A DNA stretch of 64,000 nucleotides from NCBI GenBank assembly GCA_020152595.1, contig JAIGNY010000739.1, forward strand, positions 651,001-715,000. The letters run 5' to 3'. This document shows positions 1-12,654 of this stretch, in pieces (position 1 is the first letter of the stretch; every line of letters begins with the position of its first letter). A program made the position numbers and the translations under genes. The stretch comes from Chiridota heheva (taxonomy: Eukaryota > Echinodermata > Holothuroidea > Apodida > Chiridotidae). Under the pieces are notes generated by a model that was not told where the DNA came from, searched no databases, and saw nothing but the letters and a program-made list of their open reading frames with translations.

Positions 1-214
1 CGCCCATGGTCACACGTGACCTGTCCTCAGTAGCTCCCAATATTTTGAACGCTACGCTGCCAATGCATGCCATCAAAGAATTTCTAGTTTTCAGGTTTTA
101 TAAGATTTTTCGTGAGAGAAATTCAAGCAGCACACTTTGATACTGATAAGTTGCTACTAAAAATGTAGATTTTTTAAAATAGTTTATTATCAACCCATTA
201 TATTTTTTAAGATA

Positions 215-640
215 CTGCCTTCTATTAAATAAAAACTAGAAAGTGGAAACCAGGGTGTTTAAAACCTCCCACCCCTTCTGCGTTGGTCGAGTATGAGTTT
301 ATTTTTTTTTCTGGATACATTTTTTTAGCAACTCAGCTTATACAAAAATGACAAAGTCGCCCATTAAATATTATGAAAAGTGAAATGATTATTATTTGAA
401 GAAGGCCAAAAAAAAACTTTGTTACTGAAGCAGCATACATCGTGGAGGTGGTAGTGGTGGTGGGTGGGGGGATGGGAGGGGATGAGAGGGGGCTGGAGGG
501 AGTATGGATGAACCGTGTTCCTGAAGCTCTACGGATTTATCTAATTTCTGTAGATTGTGAGAAAGATATTGAGGGTTTTTTCATAAAAGCATAAATTAGT
601 TACCATCTGAAACAACGTTTTGGGGCTAATGTTTTCTTCC
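215..640. repeat. Diverged direct duplication, copy A
   Basis: Matches 1500-1865 in the same orientation. Shared landmarks in order: TTCTGNGTTGGTCGAGTNTGA-like start, CCTATTAAATATTATGAAAAG, AGCCAAAAAAAAA, a purine-rich GGGAGGGAGTATGG, CTCCACGGATTNATCTAAT, and AAGCATAAATTA. Function unknown; an old interspersed repeat or local duplication. Confidence 0.7.
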
Positions 641-1499
641 TCACCCATTTGTTTGAAGCGCTCTGCTGTGAAGTTATGTACAGTTTTATCATTTACGCAA
701 ATTTATGCAAATAACTCTAAAAGTGAGTGTCTGTAGGCAATATATCACGATAAAGTACACAATATGACGATTCCCAACAATACCAAATTTCCTTTTATTG
801 TAGTTTTTTTCGACAAAGGCCCCAAAAAATGATAATTAAGACAGCCTATTAAATAGCCCGAATGTGGTTGAAAATGCCTTGATTTGTTTAAATTTTGCCT
901 CAATTTGGTTGAAAGAGTTTTTAGAAATCGCAGTTAAAGATCACAGATTGGCCTAAGGTTTCAAATGTTATTCACTTTTGTCAGTTTTTTCGACAGCTTA
1001 GTCACTAAAGTGGTATTGTACATTCTTATAGGTAGAAATCGGTTATGGAATCAAATTTGCGGCACCCTCTCTGGCGTCGAAAACTGGATACATCACTGTC
1101 GCCCAAGTTGCCATGAAAATAATGTAATACAATCATGGCGACAAAATTGAGTACAGTCGCCCACGCACATATATGGTGCCTTCGGACCCTATTCAATCCT
1201 GATTCTGCGTAAAATTATTTGAACTCTTACTAATTTTGAATATCAAATGTAATGTAATTTTTGGCTCAGGGCCTAAGGCCTCAGGGTTCTGTACCTCTCA
1301 GCCCCCGCCGTTACCCCACTATATACAAGTTATATGTCAAGCGCCCATATTTATTATATTGGCGCACCAGCACGCCTACAATATGACATAAATTTCGTAT
1401 TGTAAGGCTTAGGTTACGCCTAATTTTGTATTGTAGGGCTTATGCTACGCCTATTGGAACGTAAATTTACATTTGGCATTGAAGACATACGTATTTTCT
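641..1499. other. Unassigned 5' flank
   Basis: AT-rich sequence between the two duplication copies. No exon-like, RNA or transposon signature was recognised; only short chance open frames. Confidence 0.5.
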
Positions 1500-1865
1500 T
1501 CTTCAAACCAGAAAATAGAAAGCAGTGTGCTCACACCCCCAACCATCCTTCTTCTGTCGAGTGTGAATTTATTTATTTTTCTGGAAAAAATATCAGGTAT
1601 TTTAGCAGTAGCTTATAACAAATTATTAAGTCACCTATTAAATATTATGAAAAGTGTAATTATTAGGCCTATTTGGTGAAAGCCAAAAAAAAAATCTTTT
1701 TCTCAAAAACAGCATATACACCGTGGTTAGGGGAGGGAGTATGGTTGAACAGTGCCCCTGGAACTCCACGGATTGATCTAATTGATAGATAGTGAGAACA
1801 ATATTCAGGGTTATTTCATGGAAGCATAAATTAATTTCCCTCTTAAACAGGAATGTAGGGCTGAT
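1500..1865. repeat. Diverged direct duplication, copy B
   Basis: Second copy of the repeat at 215-640, with the same landmarks in the same order but a shorter purine-rich insert. The ~860 bp between the copies (641-1499) holds nothing I recognise. Confidence 0.7.
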
Positions 1866-2329
1866 GAGGATGGAGGGGGTGCGTAAGGCCCCCGCCCTCT
1901 TCAATTTCTGAAGCCCTTCGCTTGCTACGCATCAAGCAATAGGTTGAACCCATCAATGGCATCTGCAAATAAAAATCTAGCTGAATTGTTTCTATACCAG
2001 TATATACAACCTTGGGCAAAACAGTTGCATGGGACGAGCACAAAACTGTTTATTTGCTCCTCCATGTATTAGGGACCGAGGAGCAAGTTTTAAAGTGTGG
2101 AGGGAGGGGGGAGGGGGGGGGGTGGGAGCTGAAGAAGTAAATGGTGAAATTAAAAGGTCACATCATATTCATATTAAACTATGTACACTAACTCACAACC
2201 ATTTTGGTACATACATGTATAGTGTAAGGCGGCCCAGAGGTAGGAAGGGTCACCTCTCAAGAAGGTGGGGAGGGAAAAGTAACTCTGGAAAATTACACTA
2301 GTAAATTAAGTTCCATCACTGACTGTGCT

Positions 2330-3070
2330 GCTAATCGGAAAATCCCCTTCAATTTTTCTGGATTTTTTTCCCCTTCAATTTTCAGGAAATTTCATTCATT
2401 TTCGGGATATTTCTTTCAAATTTCCGTCAATTTAAAGGAATTTCGTTCATTGTTGTGCAATTTTCTTTAATTTTCGGAAAATTTTGTTCATTTTTGTGCA
2501 ATTTTTTCCAATTTTTGGGAAATTTCGTGAACTCTTCAGTGAAAATTTCAGTCAAAGGCTATGGAAATTTTGTTCCTTTTTTGGGCATGTTTCTTCAATT
2601 GTTAAGAAATGTTTGTAAATTTTCGGGAGAACTTATTCATTTTCGGGCACTTTTTTTAAAATTTGGGTGAATTGTTTGACAATTTTAAGGAAATTTCTTA
2701 TAGTTCGGTCAAATTTCTTTGATCTTGAGGAAATTTTTGTCATTTTGTCTTTAACTTTCGGAAAATTTGTTGACAAATTTTAAATAATAAAATTTACCTT
2801 CAATTTTACTTTTATTTTAGCGAAATATTCCTCGATTTTCGCGAAACATTCTTCGATATTCAGGAAAATTAAATTTCGTTCATTTTTGGTCACTTTCTTA
2901 TAAAAAAAGGTAAATAATTTGTCAATTTTCGGGAAATTTTGTTCATTTTCAGAAATTTTCGGGAAATTAACATTTAGGCATTAACATTTAGGCATTTTTT
3001 TTATTTTGAGGAAATTTTTGTCAATTTTCTTCAATTTTCGGATAATTTATTGACAATTTTCATATTGAAT
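2330..3070. repeat. Degenerate TTTTCGGGAAATTT-type repeat field
   Basis: Dozens of imperfect 18-25 bp units built on TTTTCGGGAAATTTNNTTCA. The same motif recurs in intron 4 at about 27590-27880, 29100-29240, 32340-32470 and 33270-33480, and in reverse at about 37830-37980. Two fields (2240-2300 and 27510-27540) share a leading GGTCACCTCTCA segment, which suggests copies of one transposable element with an internal tandem array. Confidence 0.6.
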
Positions 3071-3099
3071 AAAAAAAAAAAATCCCTCTATTTTTCTTT

Positions 3100-4350
3100 T
3101 TAATCTTACCTTACCTTACCGCTCCTTTCTCCTGGGTATGGAGATTCAGGCCAGTCTCTAAGCAATTCTTCCAATTCTTTCTGTCTCTTGCTACTACTGT
3201 AGCTTCTCCCCAGATGTTCCATCTAAAACTGTTTCTCTTCTTTTCTGCCACTCTTCTGTATGGTCTTACAGTCTTAGGTCTTTCCTTCTTTCTTCTACCT
3301 TCTGGTGTCTAGCTGGTGATGGATATTCTGGCAAGTTTTCTTCGTCCATCTGTCCATTCTTAATACATGACTCAACCATCTCCACCTTCTCCTTGCTTAT
3401 CTCCACTGTGCCTGTTCTTTCATATAGTTCTTCATTGGTGACTTTCACTGGCCATCTAATTTTTTTAATAGTCTAATTTTTAAAATAATTCTAAGGCATC
3501 TCCTTTGGAACACATCTAGTTTCTTCTCGTCAGCTTTTGTCAGCTTCCAGGTTTCACATCCAATTCTGCGTTTTATTTCTTCATTACTGCCCCCTTCTTT
3601 GGACAGTGTTGCACCGAGATAGGCAGATAGACAAAGCTACCAACATCTTCAAGCTCTGCATTTGCAACTTTAATTGTTCCATCAGTTTTGTTGTTGATGG
3701 GCATGATCTTTGTCTTTTTTCCATTAATCTTCAAACCAAACGTAACTGTTTCATGTAGTTTGCTTGGTTTTTCTTGGAGTTGGTGCTAGACAGCTAGAGA
3801 TACGTGCAATGTCGTCAGCGTATTCAAGATCGTCTAGGGCTGTAAACAAGTTCCACCGGATTCCATTCCTTCTGCCTTGTGTCCTGGTTCTCACCACCCA
3901 GTCAGAGCACGGAGTTGCCATTTGGTCAGAGAAAACCAGACATTACACATCCTTGTTTTACCACAGTTTTCACAGAAAACTAGTCGGATAGTTTTCCATC
4001 GCTTAACACTGCACATTTTGTTGCCATCATACCAGTTCTATATAATATTTGTGTATTTCCTGGGTGCCATAATCTTCCACATCATGCTTTTGTCTAGACT
4101 GTCGAACGCCTTCTTAAAGTTAATGAAGTTTAGGTATATTGTGGCTTTCCATTCCAAGCATTGTTCTTTATGTTTCCAAGGGTGAATATGTTTAATAGTT
4201 CCTCTGCCATTCCTAAAGCCAGCCTCAACTTGCTGATAACGAAGATTGGTATTTATTGCGCTACGTAGCCTGTCAATCAATATCCTCCCAAATATCTTAG
4301 TTGATGCTGGTATTAAGGATATACCTGTGAACCTTTATGTTAATAATTTC
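3100..4350 (-). mobile_element. Broken non-LTR retrotransposon (reverse transcriptase and C-terminus)
   Basis: Read on the minus strand from 4350 to 3100: GISLIPASTKIFGRILIDRL, then QVEAGFRNGRGT, then LNFINFKKAFDSLD (RT motif A) at about 4090-4150, LEYADDIARISS with the YADD catalytic box at 3811-3822, then GLKINGKKTKIM-like and NEELYERTG, and WGEATVVARDRKNW near 3150-3200. Frame changes and stops separate these blocks, so it is dead. The order and motifs are those of LINE ORF2 proteins; the clade is not assigned with confidence. The 5' part (endonuclease) is absent. Confidence 0.88.
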
Positions 4351-4645
4351 CCAATTTGACCTCCCAACCGGGAAAGGTGAAATCCTCTTGGTCATATTGA
4401 TTTATTTTTCACATCAGCAAAAGAGTGGTGGGATATAGCTTCTCCTTCCCCCTACCCCCACCCCCATCCCTCCCCCTCCTCAATCTCCGCGGTCTCTGTG
4501 TACCCTAAGATAAACACACAAATTTTATTACGGTCCATGCTCAAAAGGAAAAAATTAGTTTTCTATATCAGAATAAAGAGCTTTATTTCCACGGTAATAT
4601 CAATTGTTTCGAAAATGATTATTAAGCCACCTGTAAGGTATTTGC

Positions 4646-4690
4646 GCACGTGCCTAAAATCATTGCGGTTTACAATAGGGCGTGGCCAAT
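4646..4690 (+). promoter_or_regulatory. Candidate BICC1 proximal promoter elements
   Basis: An E-box CACGTG lies at 4647-4652, and a contiguous GC-type box plus CCAAT box (GGGCGTGGCCAAT) at 4678-4690, about 115 bp before the start codon. No clear TATA box was found. The transcription start is not visible from sequence. Motif-based inference only. Confidence 0.35.
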
Positions 4691-4802
4691 AGTCTTTGCT
4701 TGCTCTCTTTTAACACTCCCTGAAAATTATTCTCACAAGTTTAGTGTGTGATGTGGTTGAAGTAGTAACAAAACTTAGGACAACTTCGGAAAGTAACCCC
4801 GA

Positions 4803-5100
4803 ATGGCGAATAATGACTCTGAAAACATTTCTTGCACGGAAAATCTTTTAAAACCTGAAAATAATGAGAAATGCGACAACGTTTCCTCTTCGAACGATTA
4901 TTCCGAGGAATTACGGAATGCGAGCAGAGTGGATGAAACTTTCATGGCACAAACTGCAGGGATTAAAATCGAAATTTCCGCAGACAGGCCCAATGAAACC
5001 GAGGCGAACGGCGAACCTGCGGAGGCTCTGGACCCGAATGCCGTGGAGGAAATATTCCGAGTTGACCGAAAGAAGTTGGAACGGATGTTGTTTCATGGCG
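4803..5100 (+). CDS. BICC1: BICC1 exon 1 (start codon, acidic N-terminus)
   Basis: Ninety-nine codons plus one base, ending at donor GTGAGT (5101). An in-frame TAA at 4794-4796 makes this ATG the first possible start; it has G at +4 but C at -3, so the context is moderate. The first ~80 residues are low-complexity and rich in Asn, Glu and Ser. The last ~15 contain EEIFRVDRKKLERML, which matches the vertebrate BICC1 motif EERFRVDRKKLEAML. Donor phase is 1. Confidence 0.93.
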
Positions 5101-6109
5101 GTGAGTATTGTATTATAGGTTGTTAATATACTAACAGAACAGGGGCTCGTTATTCAAAAGTGTTAGAAACCTTCTGTAAATTCAGACCGCAGTCTTATAC
5201 AAGTTGAAATTGAAGAATTTTTATAAAGAATTTTTATGCAAAAGGTTTGATGTGCAAAATGAAAGATGTTTACTGTAAATTTGTTAACCTTCCATACTAA
5301 ATTCCAGTAGCTTGCTTGCTTTTTTTTTTTAATTTAGGGCGGGTGATATAGATAAAAATCTTTTAGCGTTGAATTCAACTGCTGCTTTATTGCAATTTGC
5401 AAAAAAACAGGTTGGGATTTGCCTACCGAAAGTGAAGGAGGAAGGGAGGCGGGAGAAAGGGAAAGAAGAGGGGGTTGAACCTCAAAATTATGCTAAAGTT
5501 AATTCTGAAAAAAGTTTTTGTGTGTGGGTGGAGGGGGAGGGGGCTCCCCTCAAATCCTGCCTATGGTGTAAGATTTGTAATATCACAAATTGATGTACAA
5601 ATTTGCATAAATTATTATAATATGCCCTTCAAGTTCAAATTCAAAATGCTGTAAAATGCCTGGCCATAGATCATTGAAGTAAAAATGTCAGGGCTTAGAA
5701 ATGGAGAATAGGTCATCAACAATTATGTAAAATGCCATGTGTGTAGTTCTTACAAAATTTCAAATACACCGAAAAATGTCGAACTTTTGGACAATATATT
5801 GCCTCAACCAGTAGCGGCGCCAGGATTTTGGTTATGGGAAGGGGGCAAGAGAGAGGCAATTTTGTCTCATTAGGAAGGGGGGGGGGAAACCTCTTTATTG
5901 GTGGCAACCCTAACCCAGGATATAGCAACATCACTATATCACTGTCAACATAAGAATCAACTTCATAAAGGGAGTATTTTTCAAGTGATTTAGATGAGGG
6001 ACCAGCACTATGACCCGTCCACACAATCTTCTCTTTTCAGAAATCCCTTAAAATCTTGTTCATCATTTTTAATCTTTGATGTACAGATGTATTAATGCAC
6101 TTGACAATT

Positions 6110-6408
6110 GTGGACTCACCCCTACACCCCCAAACAAGGTGAGTCATTGCACCAAAGTGGGTGGACAAAACATGCACATTGACGCACCCCTCAGTCACCA
6201 TAGCCTAGGTGACTGACATTTTTTGTGAAATGACTTACCTTAAATCACAAACCTCTGTACAAAGTCAATGGGCCTGAAGTAAATTGATCCATCCCAGAGT
6301 CGCTCTGCTGACTGACAAGTTGGTACAATGATGCCCATGTGAGTCATCATTTCATATGTTAATGACTCACCTTTGACTGACATTGCCAGGGGTAGTGTGG
6401 GGGAGTCA
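6110..6408. mobile_element. Probable foldback/MITE relic
   Basis: Ends are imperfect inverted repeats: GGACTCACCCCTACACCCCC at about 6111 and GGGGTAGTGTGGGGGAGTCA ending near 6408. The interior is rich in GTGAGTCA/TGACTCAC motifs. No coding capacity. Confidence 0.45.
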
Positions 6409-7770
6409 TACAACTGAGAAGTGCAGACCAATGACAAAGTTTTGAAATTACAGGGAGAAAGAAGGGGGGGGGGAGGGGGGGGGTGATGCTAATTTCATTT
6501 GGTACCTCTAAGACTATGCCCCTTTGTCCATACTACTGAAAGAATGTATACATAGGAATTTCAAATTAGCTCATGGTCTCTTAATTAATCCTGTTGTTTT
6601 CAATAGAATTGATGTCATCTTATAGGAAATATTCTTATTATACTGTAATCATTTTCACTTGAGAGCTTGGCATTTATAATGCATTGCTTTTCCGGAGACC
6701 CTTGTTTATAATGCCAGAGTTTTCCATGCATGATATACAGTTATCTCAGTATTTTGGAGTGTAAAAATGATTGGGTTCAGTGTACTTTTCCCCAGGGAAG
6801 TTTAAACCTGTTTAACACTGATTGTCAAAGGTCACAATATGTTTAAGCAATCATACAGTAAATCATTGTTTGAATCTGATATGTACATGTAGGGTGGAGA
6901 AAAGACAATTCTAAACTTTTGAGGGGTTCTAAGTCATAAAGAAGATGTTCTTTACTGTGTTAACTATTGTATGCACAGGGAAATCAAGAAAGAATTTTAG
7001 TTTATTTTAGGAGTTAAAAGTTAATTAAAGTTGAATCTTTTCCAGTGCGGGAAATTAGCATAAGCGCGCTAGCCCTAGGGTAGTTCATTTTATATGTGGG
7101 CTAGTACAATTTCAATCATTCAAGCATTTCAGGCTAGTTGTATAATCAGAATTTTTCCAGTATGTTTATGTCAGACGTGGAGAGAAAGGCTTGTGGAAGT
7201 TCAGTCGGGCTAGTGAAATGTGAGAGGAAAAAGCCCGATAGGCTAGTGATAAACCAGAATTAATTTCGAGCCCTATCAAAAGTTTCCCAATCCCTATTTT
7301 TGCGAAGTTTACCTAGGATGAATATCCATTATATGGAGAGTCATTCTCATTACCCAGAAACTATCAATATACTCTGACAGTGGCATAGCTAGCATGAAAA
7401 AGTGAGGGGTCCGACTTGTTCCCCACCCCTACTCCCCGATTTCCTGATTAATGGCAATGTTTATGGAAACTTTATTTCCCAGTGAAATTTTTCAACATGA
7501 AATAGGGGATATTTTTGGTCCTTGCCCCCCCCTCTCCCCCTCTCCATCTTATGTCCCTGGATGGCACTCCACTCAGGGAATTGCGATTCCCTGCTCCACT
7601 TTTGGTAAAACCCCTTCTCCACCTTCAGAAAATAATAGATCTTCTATCCACATATCTTGCTAATTTAAAAGAAAAATCTGCATGCTATGTGAGGTAATAT
7701 TTTAGATTAATGTTGCATGTATATATTTTGTTGCCGTCTCTAATCTAACACGTAGTTCACAGATTACTCG

Positions 7771-7894
7771 CCTGTACCCCCTCCACTGTACCCCCTCTCC
7801 TGTAACCCCTCCCCTGTACCCCTCCCATGTACCCCTCCCCTGTACCCCTCCCCTGTACCCCTCCTCTGTACCCCCTCCCCTGCACCCCCTCCCC
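7771..7894. repeat. 13 bp minisatellite
   Basis: About nine copies of CCTGTACCCCTCC with small changes. Open frames on both strands here are by-products of the repeat. Confidence 0.9.
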
Positions 7895-8537
7895 ACAAGG
7901 TAACAGAGTAAACTTAAGGTTAATTTTGAGCAAATTTGTTACAGAAATTGGCAACCTTAGTGTGAATTTTCCTGCTTTGGTACACTTTGGCTGTTGGTAT
8001 TTATTCTAGAGTGTAGTAAAATCAAGAATCCATGTGTTTTCCTTATACAATGTATGTTTATAAGAATATAATTTTTGAAGTGTATATCTTGTGCATTGAT
8101 TGAGTTTAATCAGGTATCAAAACACTCTCCTTCTAATGTCCTGTTGTTACTCTATTTGCTTGTACTTTACCTCACATTTGGAAGAAATGTTTCATTCCAT
8201 GGATAGAGCAATTAACGGTGCCTTGAAGATCATGTTCCAGTTAACCTTCACAATAGATACTTGGAAACCAGTTCCAATAACTGAATTTCAATAAATATTC
8301 TCTTTCTTTTAAGAGTTGAAAGGATATTATTGTTGCTATTATAACTTAACAATGGGATAATGTTTTCTCCATTTTGTGGTCGAAAATTAAGCTTCATGGA
8401 AAAGTTGGCATACCTGTCATAAGGTATTTTAGTTCACAATTAACATTTGATAGTTCATTTGCATGTGGTATTAAACTACTTTCATTAAATGTGATACTCG
8501 ATGCTCACTGTTTCTGTGTAATGTTGTATACTAAGGC

Positions 8538-8641
8538 AGGGCTGATTTCTATGGGGGCTCAGGGGGCTGAAATTTACCTGACTTTGGGGGCTCGGGATCA
8601 GCCCCCCCCCCCATCTTGTTAATTGTTTTAGAAATCAGCCA
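8538..8641. repeat. Short inverted repeat around a G/C tract
   Basis: GGGCTGATTTCTA at 8539 pairs with TAGAAATCAGCC ending near 8640, enclosing GGGGGCTC and a run of C. Probably a minimal foldback transposon remnant. Confidence 0.45.
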
Positions 8642-8997
8642 TGTCCTTAGGGTATATGATTTTAAATGTATTATTTATAAATTGTTTTTTAATCTTCTTT
8701 CGTATGATAAACTTGATTATTCAGAACCATCTTGTTTTGTATTTTTTGCAGATCTAGACCTCTAGTCTTTTGTCGCCTTTAACAGTAAAGTGATTTGCAA
8801 AATGACCAGCTTGTTTTTATAATTCGTGTTTTTAAGCAATAGATGCTAAGGCAATATGACGTTTCTATATGTCATCAGACCTCTAACACTGAAAGATTCT
8901 ATAGGATACATGACACGATTGAAGACTTTATTTTCATCACTGTGTCTTTTCTTGCTGTCTTAATATTTATGGACCTGACTGACTAGCAAAGTTACCT

Positions 8998-9568
8998 TTT
9001 AAAGGATTAGTTTAGTGGTCAAGCATGTTTGTCTTATATGAAAGGAGACTTCAAAAGAAACAAAATGGTGAAGAAGCGTTCAAAAATCATATTCCGTTTA
9101 AGAGATATTTAAGTTTAAAGTTTGGTATCAATTGTGTAGAAATGACTGAAATCAAACTAGTTGTGATGTCATATCCTCAGATTCCTCAACATTTTTATGC
9201 ATTCTATCATATTTTGTCGTACGATTTTGTGGCATTAAAACCATGAGATATGTGAAAAAAGTAGTAAAACTGAATCTAGGAAGGGTATAAATACCACCTA
9301 AAGAAAGTTTGAGGAAAAATAGTTAGAATAGTGCAAAAATTAAATAAACTTTCTTTGACATACATAAAGATTTTGAGGAATTTGAGGTTATGACATCACA
9401 ACTAGTCTGATCTCGGTCGTTTCTACAGAAATGATACCAAATTTTAAACTTGAATATCTCCTTAACGGAATAAGATTTTGCAATGCTTTCTTCACTATCA
9501 GTGTTGTTTCTTTTGAAGTCCTCTTTCATATAAGATGGACATGCTTGACCACTGAACTAATCCCTTAA
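8998..9568. mobile_element. Hairpin (foldback) element, family 1, copy 1
   Basis: Starts TTAAAGGATTAGTT-like (about 8998) and ends AACTAATCCCTTAAT (about 9568). The arms of ~170 bp are inverted copies: CTTATATGAAAGNNGACTTCAAAAG-type at the left recurs reversed near 9510-9540. No transposase. Other copies are at 19656-20468 and 49382-50472. Confidence 0.8.
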
Positions 9569-11291
9569 TGAAAGAGAAAGACACAATTCTATCTTCAGGG
9601 ACAATCTTGAATATTTTACGTTGCTGAAACATCAAACAACTTTGGTCAAAAACTTTCCCTTTAATGCTCTTCAATGACAACAGAGACCCTCTTACCAAAA
9701 ATGGTTGAATTGATTTGCCAAAGTATATACTTCTAAGTCAATTCAGTTTGTAGCAGAAGTGGTTTGTGGTGATTAAGATTTAATTTTGGAGGGATGAAGA
9801 TCAATAAAGACCTTTCATTACCATGCTGTGATGTGTAAGGTCAACTAATTGAAACTTGGAAGTTTAAGTTAGGTTTTGAAGACACATTTCCTTCAATTCA
9901 TACATCATAAACATTTTAAAGATGTATAAAAGAACATTAAACACGATGTTCTCTCAATTAAATCAAGGAGTGTGGCACTTTACAGGGCCATAAACAGCAT
10001 GTGTGTGTGTGTGTGTGTGTAGGTGGGGGAAGGGGGGGGGGGAATCAGGGGCAGTTTTCTATAAAAAAAATTAAACTTATATATAAAAATAAGTTTCACA
10101 TTCGATCTTGGAAATCATGGTTAATTAAAAACTATGTATTCAAAATTTGTTCAGCTGTTGCCCCTCATGGCCCTATGCAATTCATACTAGTAGGGCCATG
10201 ACAATTTTATGTGTGTGTGTGTTAGGGGGGGGGGAGGGGGGGGGTTAGGGAGGAAGAGAACATCAAACAAATTTGTTTAATAGTTGAAATATTCTCCATT
10301 TGATACCAAGTCCATTTGACAGAAAGTTTTGTATATTTTCAAATTTTAATTATTATGAATTTATCTTTTATATTTCACTAATTCTGACAGTGTTGGTTGC
10401 AAAACTGGTCAAAAGTTGATTTAACAATACTCTGGACTTTTCAGAATAATTGTGCCTGGCTGTTTATTATGTAACAGTCTCAGAAAAAAAGAGAGACATC
10501 CATTGTTTGATCGTTACTTTACAGCTGGAGAGGGAGGGGGGGGGGGGGGGTGGAGACAGGTGGTTTATCAACTAGGACTAGCAGAAGGTGCAAATGTTTT
10601 GGCCTTTTGTGCTAATAAACCAAGTGGCCAAACAGCCAGGTATAAGCCTACTGTTTTAGGGGCTGGTGGGTGGGAATTTCCAGAATATTCAATGTGGGGT
10701 ATCAAGACTTTCAAACAGTGTTTTTAAGTCACTTTTCAAGTCTGTAAAATTAAGTGTGAAAGATATTTGGTGCCCTTGGAGAGTTCATTGTAGTAGCACC
10801 ATACATCCCCCCTCCCCTCCCTCTCCAGCTAAGTTGTTGTGCCATTGTCACAAAAGTTGAATGACCAAACCTCATATTTGTTTATAATATGCACTTACTT
10901 TCTTTGCCTAACCAAGGAGGGGATGTTAGTGGAACATGGACTTATCTAGTCTTCAACAACAATGAACCTTAGTCAGCTACCAAAGACCAGATAATCAATA
11001 CCTATCTATATTTAATGAAAAGTAATCAATAAGAAGGTTGTTATGAATGGGAGGTTTTCCAAGACTGAGAAATTGTGGTAAGAATTTGATGCATTGTTAA
11101 TGAGAGATGATAAACCCACAATGTACACACTCCTGAATTGTTTATAACTGTCTCAGATTAGAGGCTGGGAGAGCATTAATTAGAAATAGTATCTGAAGAG
11201 AATGATTGTTTACATTTTTGAATAGGTTGTTTCTAACACTATACTCTCTGTGTATCTAAAATGGTGTCTTCTTACTGGTGTAAATTGAAGT

Positions 11292-11754
11292 TTTTAAAGA
11301 AATATTTCCATGGTTTTTTGTAATATTCCATGGTTTTTATACAATTAACATGGTTTTTGTAGAATTCTATTTAAAAGAGCATACTTTTAGAAGCCAATTT
11401 GGTACACAAATCAGATTGATATCATATTTCGTTCAGGAGATATGGATTTTTAAAGATTTCTTAATTGCATTTAAAAAAATTTCTACAGTGTGATGAATTC
11501 TAGCAGGTTTTACTAATAAAAAGGATGATAGATTTAAATGAAATACATCAACTTTGTGGGAGAATGTGTTGCTGTGATGTCATACTGAGCCTTTTCCTAT
11601 TCGTTTATTGGCATTTTTTGTGAACCTTAAAAATTGGAATATCTTATGGTAGGAATAACATATTAAGATGATTTTTGTACTAAATTTTTCTAAAACTTTT
11701 TTCTTATGTAAGGTTATGAGAAAGCATGGGAATATTTCTTTAAAGAGGACTGAA
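11292..11754. mobile_element. Foldback element, family 2, copy 1
   Basis: Ends are inverted: TTTAAAGAAATATTTCCATGG at the left (about 11292) and CATGGGAATATTTCTTTAAAG at the right. The AT-rich interior is noncoding. Copy 2 lies at 12141-12602. Confidence 0.65.
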
Positions 11755-11833
11755 CATAAAAGAAATAAATACAGTTGTCAAAAGCTTTGTATAATTTTAA
11801 TTGGACACATTACAAATGGCTTTTAAAATTTGT

Positions 11834-12140
11834 ATTAAAGGTGCTCTCGGCCGAAAAGTGAGGGCGTATTTAGTGTGAGTCTTACACTAAATCAAATGCC
11901 TTTGCGATACGGAATATCATAAACAACTAAATCCCGACCTGAGTACTCAAAATGTGTACATGTTTTCCCATTAGTCTTTTTTGAATTTGTTCGCTTGTGC
12001 GCAATGGGTGAAAATTTCTGTAAAATGTAGACCGTGTGATGTGCCTTCTATTGATTAAAATCTACATAAAATAGTGACAGACAAAATATATCTGAAAAAT
12101 TAGCCAAAATTAATGCCTTCACTTTTCAGCCGAGAGCTCC
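11834..12140. mobile_element. MITE, family 3, copy 1 (GTGCTCTCGGCCGAAAAGTG ends)
   Basis: The left end AAAGGTGCTCTCGGCCGAAA mirrors the right end CAGCCGAGAGCTCC. Inside the left arm is AAAAGTGAGGGCGTATTT. Shares AGTGAGGGCGTATTT in reverse with the MITE at 15003-15243. Abuts foldback family 2 at 12141. Confidence 0.7.
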
Positions 12141-12602
12141 GGAATATTCCCATGGATTTTTATTTTAGAATTTTTTTTTTATAAACAAAGTGGTGAAAAA
12201 CTATGTTAATATCTTATTCCATATAGAATTTACAAAATTTTAAAGTATTTTTGAATTTGGACAAAAGTGACTAATTGGCAACATCTGTGATGTCATAGAG
12301 ACAATTTCAACAAAACGTCTTTATTATTTCTTTGATAATGATTTGGATTTTTTCTCATTGTAAATGTGATGTACACCAAGAAAAAAAATGTTTTGAAATA
12401 TATAAGAACTGTGCTGGAATGGTCTTGATGACATCACCAAGCTGAAGAAGATATTTTGTATGAGGTGTTTTTAAGAACATTTTTCTACTCTTTAAATTGT
12501 TGTAACTTCTAAACAGAATAAGATATTAAATATGGTTTTTTCACCACTTTGTTTCTACAAATTTTCTCTTACAAATGGAAATCTATGGGAATATTCCTTC
12601 AA
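12141..12602. mobile_element. Foldback element, family 2, copy 2
   Basis: GGAATATTCCCATGG at the left and reversed near 12585-12600; ACAAAGTGGTGAAAAA at 12187 mirrors TTTTTTCACCACTTTGT at about 12536. Arms are about 100 bp. No coding capacity. Confidence 0.7.
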
Positions 12603-12654
12603 ATAGAAAGCTGTTGTTGATTGTGTAGTAGTTTGAGCCTTGAGGGAATATTTT

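Noticed and set aside
3100..4350. Intact reverse transcriptase gene
   Set aside because: Motifs lie in several frames separated by stops; 5' part missing.
1..4640. An upstream neighbouring host gene
   Set aside because: No conserved exon-like segment was found on either strand; all longer frames are repeat-derived or random.
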